A stretch of DNA of 16,926 bases, taken from Chloroflexota bacterium (GTDB lineage Bacteria; Chloroflexota; Dehalococcoidia; Lucifugimonadales; UBA3495). This document shows, one piece after another, positions 5,783-12,842 of this stretch. The stretch lies in the NCBI GenBank assembly GCA_028874675.1, contig JAPPJA010000293.1, forward strand, positions 3,591-20,516, in the 5' to 3' direction. Position 1 is the stretch's first letter. The number at the start of each line of letters is the position of its first letter. The notes under the pieces are model-generated. The model was not told the origin of the DNA. It ran no database searches and worked only from the letters and a program-made list of their open reading frames with translations. Both the position numbers and the translations under genes were made by a program.

Positions 5783-8368
5783 TTAATCCCCTACTGTCGC
5801 CAGTTCCTGTTCCCGGCCGGAGCTTCCATCGCCATCTGGCGCGTTCTGGGGAGCTTCCACCTTCCAGGCGCATACGGTGCAGGCCTGGCTGCCATCCCGG
5901 TTCACCACCATCAGGCCCTGGCACTCGGGACAGGGTTCCGGCAGGGGGCGCCGGTTGTTCGTGTACTTGCACTCCGGGTAATTGGCGCACCCGAAGAAAA
6001 CCCCGCGACGGCTTCCCCGTTCCACCAGGTCGCCTCCGCAGCGTGGGCAGGCGGCGCCGGTCTTCATGGGGTGGGTATTCTTGCACGTCGGGTAGTTGCT
6101 GCAGGCGATGAATTTGCCGTAGCGGCCCGTTTTCAGCACCATGGCCTTGCCGCACTGTTCGCATACCTCGTCGGTCTCCGTATCGGCGGCGCCAGCCTCA
6201 TCCTCGCCATCCTTGATCTGCTTGGTGGTCCGGCACTGGGGATAGCCGGTACAGGCCATGAACCTTCCGAACCGGCCCGTCTTGATTACCATGGGCATCC
6301 CGCAATTCTCGCAGGCCTCGTCGGTGGCTTCGTCGTCCGGCTTTACCCGGGGCATGTTCTCGTTGGCGTTGAGCAGTTCCTGGGCAAAGGGCCCATAGAA
6401 CTCCTCCAGCATGGGCACCCAGTCCCGTTCGCCCTGGGACACCTCGTCCAGCTTCTCCTCCATCTGGGCGGTGAAGTCCGGGTTCATAATCTCCGTAAAG
6501 AACTGGGCCAGCAGGTCCGACACGGTGGTGCCCAGCTGGGTCGGGTGCAGGCTGTTGCCCTCCTTGTCCACATACTTGCGGTTCAGCAGCACTCCGATGG
6601 TCGGCGCGTAGGTGCTGGGTCGCCCGATTCCCCGCTCTTCCATGGCCTTGACCAGCGTGGCCTCGGTAAACCGGGGCGGCGGCTGGGTGAAATGCTGGTT
6701 GGCTTCCAATTGCTGGCAGTTCAGCGAATCCCCCGGGGTCAGCTCCGGCAGGGAGTTGGAGTTTTCCTCCTCGTCCCCCTCGTCCCGGCCCTCCAGGTAA
6801 AGCGTACGGAAGCCGGGGAACTTCAGCACCGAGCCGGTGGCGCGGAAATTAAAGACCTGGCCCGCATCTCCGTCGGCCTTCGGCTTGCAGGCGGCGTCTA
6901 TATTGACCGTAGTGGCGTCGGACCGGGCATCAGCCATCTGGCTGGCCAGCATTCGCGACCATATCAGCCCGTAAAGCCGGAATTGCTCGGCGCTCAGGTG
7001 GTCTTTAAGGGAGTCAGGCGTCCGGGCGATGGACGTGGGCCGGATGGCCTCGTGGGCTTCCTGGGCCGCCTTGGTGCGGGTGCGATAGCTCCGGGGCTTG
7101 TCGGGAAGATACTCCTTGCCGTACCGGTCCCGGATATACTGGCGGGCTTCCTGGATCGCCGTATCCGCCACCTGGGTGGAATCGGTCCTCATGTAGGTAA
7201 TCAGCCCCACCGACCCCTCGCTGCCTACGGACAGGCCCTCGTAGAGCTGCTGGGCCACGGACATGGTCCGCTGGGCGGTGAATCGCAGCTTGCGGCCGGC
7301 CTCCTGCTGCAGGGTGCTGGTGGTGAAGGGCGCCGCCGGGCGCTGCCTTACTTCCCGCTTGCGCACTTCGGCTACGGTGTAGGCGGCATCCTTCAACTCC
7401 GCTTCGTAGGCCCGGGCATCTTCCTCAACCCCGATGGTCAGCCGCCGGCGATTTCCCTTTACCGAATGCAGCCAGGCGGGGAACAGGTTGGCCCTGGTGG
7501 CGGCGTCTGCAGACTTGTGAAGCTGGACGTCCAGCGTCCACGATTCCTCGGGCACAAAGGCCGTGATTTCCTTCTCCCGGTCGGTTACCAGCTTCAGAGC
7601 CACCGACTGAACCCGGCCGGCCGAAAGTCCCCGCTGGACCCGCTTGGCCAGCAGGGGACTGATCTGGTAACCCACCAGCCGGTCGAGAATGCGCCGGGCC
7701 TGCTGGGCGTTGACCAGCTTCATATCAATTTCGCGGGGGTGCTGGAAGGCTTCCTCGACGGCGTCCTTCGTTATCTCGTGAAAGACCACCCGCTTGGGGG
7801 CCTTGCCGGTTGCCTTGTCCCAGCCGGCGGCAGTCTGCAGGTGCCAGGAGATGGCCTCGCCCTCCCGGTCCGGGTCGGTGGCCAGGTAAATATCCGCAGC
7901 CTCGTCCCCGGCCCGCTTTATCTCCTTGACCAATGGCATCTTGTCGCGCATGGTGACATAGGTGGGCTCGAATGCCTTTTCCAGGTCCACGCCCATCTTG
8001 CTCTTGGGCAGGTCCCTGACGTGCCCCTGGGAGGCCGTAACCACATACCGGTTGCCCAGAATCTGGCCAACCGTTCGGGCCTTGGCGGGCGATTCCACGA
8101 TTACCAGCCGCTTGCCGGCCGTCTTGCCCAGGCTTCGGACCCCCTGGCTGGCGGCGCGGGCGCTGGCCGAGGCGGCTCGACCCTTGCCGGCTCCGGTGGC
8201 GGACTTGGCTTTTGACTTGGCCGCAGCCTTGCCCGACGCCTTGCCCGTGGTTTTACCCGCGGCCTTGGCGCGAATTGATTTGGCCTTGACCGTCCTGGTG
8301 GTCATGCTGTCCGGTTTTTTGTTGCCGCCGGACCTGGCTTTGGTTGTAGTTCCTTCCTTAGTCGCCAT
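5783..8368 (-). CDS. topA: DNA topoisomerase I (type IA)
   Basis: This 861-residue enzyme relaxes negatively supercoiled DNA by single-strand passage. The TOPRIM domain starts near residue 88 (RLVIVESPAKA, Glu92) and has DPDREGE at 165-171. The catalytic tyrosine is Tyr392 in GLITYMRTDST. The C-terminus carries three standard four-cysteine zinc ribbons (CENCG...YPQC, CEQCG...YPTC, CPRCG...YPEC) and a shorter fourth Cys4 motif (CPECQ...CTVC). Unusually, about 86 residues precede TOPRIM and are rich in Lys, Arg and Ala (16 Lys, 6 Arg, 20 Ala), like a histone-H1 tail; in E. coli TOPRIM begins near residue 3. The ATG overlaps the last 11 nt of dprA, and GGAGG at 8381-8385 lies 12 nt before it, so translation is probably coupled. 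Confidence 0.97.
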   Translation of the reverse strand: MATKEGTTTKARSGGNKKPDSMTTRTVKAKSIRAKAAGKTTGKASGKAAAKSKAKSATGAGKGRAASASARAASQGVRSLGKTAGKRLVIVESPAKARTVGQILGNRYVVTASQGHVRDLPKSKMGVDLEKAFEPTYVTMRDKMPLVKEIKRAGDEAADIYLATDPDREGEAISWHLQTAAGWDKATGKAPKRVVFHEITKDAVEEAFQHPREIDMKLVNAQQARRILDRLVGYQISPLLAKRVQRGLSAGRVQSVALKLVTDREKEITAFVPEESWTLDVQLHKSADAATRANLFPAWLHSVKGNRRRLTIGVEEDARAYEAELKDAAYTVAEVRKREVRQRPAAPFTTSTLQQEAGRKLRFTAQRTMSVAQQLYEGLSVGSEGSVGLITYMRTDSTQVADTAIQEARQYIRDRYGKEYLPDKPRSYRTRTKAAQEAHEAIRPTSIARTPDSLKDHLSAEQFRLYGLIWSRMLASQMADARSDATTVNIDAACKPKADGDAGQVFNFRATGSVLKFPGFRTLYLEGRDEGDEEENSNSLPELTPGDSLNCQQLEANQHFTQPPPRFTEATLVKAMEERGIGRPSTYAPTIGVLLNRKYVDKEGNSLHPTQLGTTVSDLLAQFFTEIMNPDFTAQMEEKLDEVSQGERDWVPMLEEFYGPFAQELLNANENMPRVKPDDEATDEACENCGMPMVIKTGRFGRFMACTGYPQCRTTKQIKDGEDEAGAADTETDEVCEQCGKAMVLKTGRYGKFIACSNYPTCKNTHPMKTGAACPRCGGDLVERGSRRGVFFGCANYPECKYTNNRRPLPEPCPECQGLMVVNRDGSQACTVCAWKVEAPQNAPDGDGSSGREQELATVGD

Positions 8369-9485
8369 AGGCTGGGGTAGCCTCCGCTATCCGGACGTAG
8401 TGCATGGCGCCCACCTGCTTTACCATTCCCTTCAGTTCAAGCATGGTAAGCAAGCTGCCGACCAACGCAATGGGCAGCTTTGCCTCGCGCCGGATGTCGT
8501 CAATATGCATTGGTTCGTGGTCCAGGCAGCGGAGCAGGTCCTCTTCGCCCTCGGCGTCGGGGCTGGGCGGCAGGTTTTCCGCCAGCCGCATCTCTATCTG
8601 CTTCGCCACCACGGTCAAATTCAGTTCTTCAAGTATATCGGTGTGGCTGGAAACCAGCTTGGCCCCATCCTGGATGAGGCGGTTGGTCAGCCGGCTGGCC
8701 GGGGAGAATATGCTGCCCGGCACACAGAACACTTCCCGGTTTTGCTCCAGGGCGTGAAACACCGTCCAGCGGGCCCCGCTCTTCTCGCCCGCTTCCACCA
8801 CCAGCGTGCCCAGGCTCATGCCGCTGATCAGCCGGTTGCGCCTGGGAAAGCCCCGGGGGTCCGGCCTGGTGCCCAGGGGATATTCGCTTACCACCGCCCC
8901 CTGCTCTTCTATTTGGCGGCTGAGGCCGGCATTATCCCTGGGGTAGGTAATGTCCAGGCCGTTGGCCACCACCGCAATGGTGCGGCCGCCCTGGGTTAAC
9001 GCCGCCCGGTGGGCCATCGTATCCACGCCCAGGGCCAACCCGCTGACGATATTGATACCGTTGCGGGCCAGATCGCCGGAAATGGCCGCCGACACCTCCC
9101 GGCCATAGCTGGTGGGGCTCCGGGTGCCCACCACCGCCACCGCCCTTTCGTCCTCGGGCAGCAGCGTCCCCTTAACGTAGAGCACCGGAGGCGGGTCGTC
9201 AATGTGTTTCAGGCGTGGCGGATAGGCGGGATCGCGCCAGGTCAACGCCTCGACCCCGGCCCTCTCCAGCTTTTCCATCTCCTCTTCAGGTGATATATGC
9301 TGGCGCAGGTCGGCCAGGGCCGACGCGATCCCGCCTTCCAGCCCCGCCTTGCGGAGTTCCCCCGGGCCGGCTGCCCAGGCTCTCCCCAGGTCGCCAAAGT
9401 AATTTTCCAGCTTTTTGAATCTGGTAGCGCCCAGCTTTCTTACCTGGCTCAATGCTACCCAGTACCTGGTTTGCTCCTTGTCCAT
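8358..9485 (-). CDS. dprA: DNA-processing protein DprA (Smf)
   Basis: This 375-residue protein binds single-stranded DNA entering during transformation and loads RecA. The N-terminal residues 1-60 form a helical SAM/HhH-like domain. The Rossmann-fold core spans about 82-290, with VAVVGTRSPTSYG, VSGLALGVDTMAHRAAL, FPRRNRLISGMS and EKSGARWT blocks and CVPGSIFSPASRLTNRLIQDGA. A C-terminal winged-helix-like domain covers about 312-366. All conserved blocks are intact. The ATG has no Shine-Dalgarno sequence; instead a TGC-TAGAAT extended -10 ends only 6 nt upstream, so the transcript may begin at or next to the ATG (leaderless). The 3' end overlaps topA by 11 nt. The order dprA-topA-(xer) is an ancient neighbourhood also known in Firmicutes. 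Confidence 0.96.
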   Translation of the reverse strand: MDKEQTRYWVALSQVRKLGATRFKKLENYFGDLGRAWAAGPGELRKAGLEGGIASALADLRQHISPEEEMEKLERAGVEALTWRDPAYPPRLKHIDDPPPVLYVKGTLLPEDERAVAVVGTRSPTSYGREVSAAISGDLARNGINIVSGLALGVDTMAHRAALTQGGRTIAVVANGLDITYPRDNAGLSRQIEEQGAVVSEYPLGTRPDPRGFPRRNRLISGMSLGTLVVEAGEKSGARWTVFHALEQNREVFCVPGSIFSPASRLTNRLIQDGAKLVSSHTDILEELNLTVVAKQIEMRLAENLPPSPDAEGEEDLLRCLDHEPMHIDDIRREAKLPIALVGSLLTMLELKGMVKQVGAMHYVRIAEATPAYGD

Positions 9486-9491
9486 AGGGCG

Positions 9492-9521
9492 ATTCTAGCA
9501 CAGGCCAAATTTTGGTAACAA
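9492..9521 (-). promoter_or_regulatory. Candidate promoter of dprA giving a leaderless transcript
   Basis: On the minus strand TTGTTA (9516-9521) and TAGAAT (9492-9497) are 18 nt apart, with a TG one base before the -10 (extended -10). The expected start point is 9485-9486, at the dprA ATG itself, which lacks a ribosome-binding site. Confidence 0.45.
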
Positions 9522-9702
9522 TAACCTGGTGTCAGAATTGCGTGGAACAGGGGCCCGGCCCAGGCGCCCTGGGGAATACCTGGGATCCCCTTGGCGGCCT
9601 TTTCCGCCTGGTAAACCCTGATCATCCGGTTTCCCCCGCGCCGGCGGGACGCTGCTGAGTGAGGCGCAGAAAGCTGCCCAACTGCCGCTAAATTGCCCGG
9701 CA

Positions 9703-10308
9703 ATGCAATGGAAGGCATTACGGGCCAAGTGGGAAAATACCGGTGTTCTTATGGCGGAAAGAACCAGAAGAAGACGTAAGCCGCTGCGAAGCATGGCGCT
9801 CGAGGGCCGGCTCATTGACCGGCGCTTTCGCCGTCACTGGAAAAGCTACCTTTTCCAGTGCTCCCTGTGCATGCTGGCGCTGCTGGCCATTCTCCTGGTG
9901 GTGGACGTGGTCCTGAGGGCCGCTATTGTTGTCGCCATAGCATCCACGGCATTCATCGTTTTTGTTTTGCCCCATCGCCAGGCGGCTAACCCGCGCCGTG
10001 TCGTCGGGGGCCACTGTGTGGCCGTGCTTGTAGGGTCCGTTTTCTCGCTGCTTTATCTTTTTCCCGGCTGGGGAGACGTGGCAACAACATCCCGTGTCGC
10101 CCGCGACCTCGTAGCCGTGGTGACCGTGGGAATCAGCATCCTCATAATGGTCGTGACCGACACGGAACACCCGCCGGCGGCGGGAACCGCCCTGGGCCTG
10201 GTCGTAATGGAGTGGACGCCTTCGGCGGTGGTGTTCGTTCTTGCCGGCGCGCTGACCCTGTCCGCCATCCACTGGTGGCTGCGTCCTTACCTCAAGAACC
10301 TGCTCTGA
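9703..10308 (+). CDS. HPP-family integral membrane protein
   Basis: This protein of up to 201 residues belongs to the HPP family (Pfam PF04982), named for a His-Pro-Pro motif seen here at 156-158 in DTEHPPAAGTALGLV. It has a basic N-terminus (RTRRRRKPLR) and about five membrane segments near residues 49-69, 73-90, 102-120, 135-152 and 173-190. The NPRRVVGGH block before the third helix is also a family feature. Plant relatives act in chloroplast nitrite transport; bacterial roles are mostly unknown, so no function is assigned. The start is uncertain: ATG at 9703, 9751 and 9793 are in frame and none has a good ribosome-binding site. It stands alone, divergent from dprA and separated from sufB by about 490 bp, so a link to Fe-S assembly is not implied. 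Confidence 0.82.
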   Translation: MQWKALRAKWENTGVLMAERTRRRRKPLRSMALEGRLIDRRFRRHWKSYLFQCSLCMLALLAILLVVDVVLRAAIVVAIASTAFIVFVLPHRQAANPRRVVGGHCVAVLVGSVFSLLYLFPGWGDVATTSRVARDLVAVVTVGISILIMVVTDTEHPPAAGTALGLVVMEWTPSAVVFVLAGALTLSAIHWWLRPYLKNLL

Positions 10309-10458
10309 CGCACCAAGCCCTTTCGGTCCCGGCTGAGTGTGTAAGGACCGGGTTCCCGGCGTACTGCCTGAAGCTCGCTGCGGACCTTTACGGTCTGCTT
10401 CCAGCCTTTCCCCTTCTGCGGAACTCTGCAGCCCTCGGCCTGGAAGCGCGACCACAGC

Positions 10459-10480
10459 CACTGGTCAAATTTGACCAGTG
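10459..10480. repeat. Perfect 22-bp palindrome within a 40-bp imperfect palindrome
   Basis: CACTGGTCAAA (10459-10469) is followed directly by its exact complement TTTGACCAGTG (10470-10480). Symmetry extends to 10450-10489 with 17 of 20 positions matching. There is no loop, so a dimeric protein-binding site is more natural than an RNA hairpin, although it could be a mobile palindromic repeat. It lies between the HPP gene and sufB. Confidence 0.75.
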
Positions 10481-10570
10481 CCCGTGGCCTGGGAGTGTAG
10501 CCTCGGCTCGGGCCGGAATCCGGCAAGGCTGACTGCGCATACTGGTGACAAGCGAAGAATGTGCTCCTGG

Positions 10571-10590
10571 ATTCCGGCGAAAGCCGGTAT
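10571..10590. repeat. REP-like hairpin (ATTCCGGC-GAAA-GCCGG type)
   Basis: CCGGC (10574-10578) and GCCGG (10583-10587) close a GAAA tetraloop, with near-perfect extension through ATT/TAT. The surrounding text (CTGGATTCCGGCGAAAGCC, then GGTATGACGGGG) matches the widespread dispersed repeat usually seen in spacers of environmental bacteria. Copy number cannot be judged from one window. Confidence 0.55.
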
Positions 10591-10652
10591 GACGGGGCTG
10601 GCTGGCGCAGAAATACAGGCAACTTCGGACTCTTGACGCCCAACAATCTCCA

Positions 10653-10681
10653 TTGACATCATATCTGGATAACGCTAATAT
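10653..10681 (+). promoter_or_regulatory. Sigma-70-type promoter of the suf operon
   Basis: A perfect TTGACA (10653-10658) is followed after exactly 17 nt by TAATAT (10676-10681, 4 of 6 to consensus). The predicted start point is near 10688, about 110 nt before the sufB ATG and inside the inverted repeat listed next. It is the best-looking promoter in the window. Confidence 0.65.
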
Positions 10682-10682
10682 G

Positions 10683-10709
10683 AATTGTTGACTGAATGAC
10701 TCAACAATT
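10683..10709 (+). promoter_or_regulatory. Candidate Rrf2/IscR-type operator at the sufB start point
   Basis: AATTGTTGA (10683-10691) and TCAACAATT (10701-10709) are perfect 9-nt inverted arms separated by 9 nt. The inner 25 nt (10684-10708) fit the E. coli IscR type-1 half-sites ATASYYGACT and AGTCRRSTAT plus centre at about 21 of 25 positions, by hand comparison with the consensus as I remember it. The location over +1 suits a repressor. A further CAACAAT half-site occurs at 10641-10647. No regulator gene is in the window. Confidence 0.5.
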
Positions 10710-10796
10710 GATCGGGGAACTGGCAAATACTGGCCCGGCAGCAATGATCTCCGGACCATCTTGCCGGGAAAGTACCAACCACGGGAGGGCTGCCAT

Positions 10797-12254
10797 ATGA
10801 CGACTCAACGGATCATTTCCCGGGAGTCCACGGACATAGACACCGAGTACAAATGGGGCTTTACCATTGACATCGAGCAGGACATAGCCCCCAAGGGCCT
10901 CAATGAGGACATTATCCGCTTCATTTCGGCCAAGAAGGAAGATCCGGAGTGGATGCTGGAATGGCGGCTGAAGGCCTACCAATACTGGATTACCCTCAAT
11001 GAAGAGGAACCCAAGTGGGCCAACATCCAGCACCCCCGCATCGATTTCCAGGACATCATTTACTACGCCTCTCCCAACCTCAAAGAGGGTCCAAAGAACA
11101 TGGACGAGGTGGACCCGGAACTGCTGGAGGCTTTTGACAAGCTGGGCATTCCCCTGGACGAGCAGAAGCGCCTGGCCGGAGTTGCCGTGGACGCGGTGTT
11201 GGACAGTTCCTCGGTGGCCACCACCTACCAGGAAACCCTGGAAAAGGCCGGCGTTATCTTCTGCTCAATGAGCGAGGCCATTCGCAACCACCCGGACCTG
11301 GTCCAGAAGTACCTGGGCTCGGTGGTGCCCTACGCCGACAACTTCTACGCCGCCCTCAACTCGGCGGTATTCAGCGACGGCTCTTTCGCCTACATCCCCA
11401 AGGGCGTCCGCTGCCCCATGGAGTTGATGACCTATTTTCGCATCAACGCCCTGGACAGCGGCCAGTTTGAGCGCACCCTGATTGTTGCCGAAGAAGGCGC
11501 CTACGTCAGCTACCTGGAGGGCTGCACCGCCCCCATGCGCAAGTCCAACCAGCTTCACGCCGCCGTGGTGGAGCTGGTGGCCCTGGACGACGCGGAGATA
11601 AAGTACTCCACCCTTCAGAACTGGTTCCCCGGCGACAAGGAAGGGAACGGCGGCGTCTATAACTTCGTCACCAAGCGAGGCAAGTGCCAGGGTAAGAACT
11701 CCAAAATTTCCTGGACCCAGGTGGAGACCGGTTCCGCCATTACCTGGAAGTACCCCAGCGTGATTTTGCAGGGCGACAACTCCACCGGCGAGTTCTACTC
11801 GGTGGCCCTGGTCAACAACTACCAGCAGGCCGACACCGGCACCAAGATGATTCACCTGGGCAAGAACACCAGGAGCACCATCGTGGCCAAGGGAATCTCC
11901 GCCGGAAAGGGCCAGAACACCTACCGGGGCCTGGTCAAGATTATGCCCTCCGCCACCAACGCGCGAAACTTCACCCAGTGTGATTCGCTGCTGGTTGGCG
12001 ACAAGTGCGGGGCCCATACCGTGCCCTATATCGAGGTGCAGAACCCCACGGCCCAGCTGGAGCACGAGGCTACGACGTCCAAAGTAAGCGACGACCAGCT
12101 ATTCTACTGCCAGCAGCGGGGCATCTCGCCCGAAGAAGCCAACTATATGATTATCAACGGCTTCTGCCGTGGAATTTTCCAGGAACTTCCCTTCGAGTTC
12201 GCCATGGAAGCAGGGCAGCTGATGAAAGTAAGCCTGGAAGGTACGGTGGGGTAG
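10797..12254 (+). CDS. sufB: Fe-S cluster assembly scaffold SufB
   Basis: This 485-residue cytoplasmic protein is the scaffold subunit of the SufBC2D complex, on which Fe-S clusters are built. The N-terminal region (KYKWGF-like EYKWGFTIDIE, PKGLNEDIIRFIS) leads to the beta-helix core. The C-terminal block has QCDSLLVGDKCGAHTVPYIE, LEHEATTSKVSDDQLFYCQQRGIS and NGFCRGIFQELP. Cys395 and His423 correspond by spacing to E. coli Cys405 and His433, which take part in cluster assembly. The ATG at 10797 is chosen over an upstream in-frame TTG at 10761 because GGAGG (10784-10788) lies 8 nt before it and the homologous region starts there. It is the first gene of the suf operon but is separated from sufC by about 600 bp holding a toxin-antitoxin pair. 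Confidence 0.97.
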   Translation: MTTQRIISRESTDIDTEYKWGFTIDIEQDIAPKGLNEDIIRFISAKKEDPEWMLEWRLKAYQYWITLNEEEPKWANIQHPRIDFQDIIYYASPNLKEGPKNMDEVDPELLEAFDKLGIPLDEQKRLAGVAVDAVLDSSSVATTYQETLEKAGVIFCSMSEAIRNHPDLVQKYLGSVVPYADNFYAALNSAVFSDGSFAYIPKGVRCPMELMTYFRINALDSGQFERTLIVAEEGAYVSYLEGCTAPMRKSNQLHAAVVELVALDDAEIKYSTLQNWFPGDKEGNGGVYNFVTKRGKCQGKNSKISWTQVETGSAITWKYPSVILQGDNSTGEFYSVALVNNYQQADTGTKMIHLGKNTRSTIVAKGISAGKGQNTYRGLVKIMPSATNARNFTQCDSLLVGDKCGAHTVPYIEVQNPTAQLEHEATTSKVSDDQLFYCQQRGISPEEANYMIINGFCRGIFQELPFEFAMEAGQLMKVSLEGTVG

Positions 12255-12312
12255 GGTTTCCCCAGGAAGAGTCGAACAGTCGTTAGTAGCTAGAACAGGA
12301 AGCGAGGGAATA

Positions 12313-12519
12313 GTGATTCGCACCGTCAGAGCTGTGGTTGATGCCGAAGGCAACGTGCGATTGTTAGAACCGGTAGAGATTGCCGTTACCTGCAGGGCAC
12401 TGGTGACGATCCTGGACGACGAAGAGCCCGAGCCTGCTTTACTCAGTGAGGAAGCGCTTGCCAGGGATTGGCTAAGGCCGGAAGAGGATGAGGCTTGGGC
12501 CCACTTGCAACAGGACTAG
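12313..12519 (+). CDS. Antitoxin of a MazF/PemK-type toxin-antitoxin module
   Basis: This 68-residue acidic protein starts at a GTG with GAGGG 4 nt upstream. Residues 1-36 (IRTVRAVVDAEGNVRLLEP, then RALVTILDDEE) have the short beta-strand layout of the AF2212/DUF104-like DNA-binding antitoxins. Residues 44-66 (LLSEEALARDWLRPEEDEAW) form the acidic helical tail commonly seen in antitoxins paired with MazF-like toxins; that tail would wrap and block the toxin. The toxin gene begins within its last 25 nt, the usual coupled arrangement. It starts 58 nt after the sufB stop on the same strand. No separate promoter is convincing in that gap, so it may be driven by the suf promoter. Family assignment is by pattern; its pairing with the next gene is firm. 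Confidence 0.82.
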   Translation: MIRTVRAVVDAEGNVRLLEPVEIAVTCRALVTILDDEEPEPALLSEEALARDWLRPEEDEAWAHLQQD

Positions 12520-12842
12520 TGGTGATGGTCCGGTTCCCATTTTCGGACTTATCCCGGTCAAAGCGACGGCCAGCCCTCTTGATTGCGCCTGCCGGATATG
12601 GTGACTGGTTGCTAAGCCAGATTACGAGCAACCCATTTGGAGACGAACGCGTAATCGCGTTGAGAGACGAAAGTTTTGCCGAAGGATCTTTGGAAGTCCT
12701 AAGCTACGTACGGCCAGCGAAGCTTTTCACTGCCAGTCCAAAGATTATTGCGAGGCGGGTAGGATTTCTTAAAGCCAATGTGTTCAATGACTTTATGGAC
12801 CAGGCGATCCAGTTCCTGAACGAACACCGATTACCAACGTAA
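12495..12842 (+). CDS. MazF/PemK-family endoribonuclease toxin
   Basis: This 115-residue protein fits the MazF/PemK/CcdB-like fold: GLVVMVRFPFSDLSRSKRRP (residues 7-26) corresponds to the family start GDVVLVPFPFSDL..KRRPA. LLSQITSNPFGDERVIAL (39-56) and the SYVRPAKLFTA block (70-80) follow. Arg25 and the Thr/Ser of QITS match the usual catalytic positions. Such toxins cleave mRNA and slow growth when the antitoxin is lost. The TTG at 12495 is preferred to GTG 12519 or ATG 12525 because the conserved strand begins before those codons and AGGA lies 6 nt upstream of the TTG. It overlaps the antitoxin by 25 nt. Its TAA runs directly into AAGGAG, the sufC ribosome-binding site. The pair looks less GC-rich than its neighbours, in keeping with later acquisition. 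Confidence 0.9.
   Translation: MGPLATGLVVMVRFPFSDLSRSKRRPALLIAPAGYGDWLLSQITSNPFGDERVIALRDESFAEGSLEVLSYVRPAKLFTASPKIIARRVGFLKANVFNDFMDQAIQFLNEHRLPT

Larger units (their letters stand above)
10309..10796. other. Gene-free leader region of the suf operon, rich in inverted repeats
   Basis: No convincing gene lies in these 488 bp. Inverted repeats visible are: CGGTCC/GGACCG (10324-10329/10345-10350) just after the HPP stop, GCTTCCAG/CTGGAAGC (10397-10404/10440-10447), a perfect 22-bp palindrome (10459-10480), GCCGG/CCGGC (10512-10516/10520-10524), a REP-like hairpin (10571-10590) and the sufB operator candidate (10683-10709). A sufB promoter is at 10653-10681. A minus-strand open frame through here lacks a credible start signal and family. 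Confidence 0.7.

Noticed and set aside
5570..8215. Very long plus-strand open frame (881 codons) opposite topA
   Set aside because: It is antisense to a fully conserved topoisomerase I and follows from GC-rich codon bias. Its translation is low-complexity and matches no family.
10287..10646. Minus-strand open frame (119 codons) between HPP and sufB
   Set aside because: No credible start with a ribosome-binding site, crosses several inverted repeats and overlaps the HPP end; no family recognised. It could be a decayed gene but this cannot be supported.
10683..10709. Cyanobacterial SufR site (CAAC-N6-GTTG)
   Set aside because: Here the half-sites are in the opposite order (GTTG...CAAC) with 11 nt between, so the SufR pattern does not fit; the IscR-type match is better.
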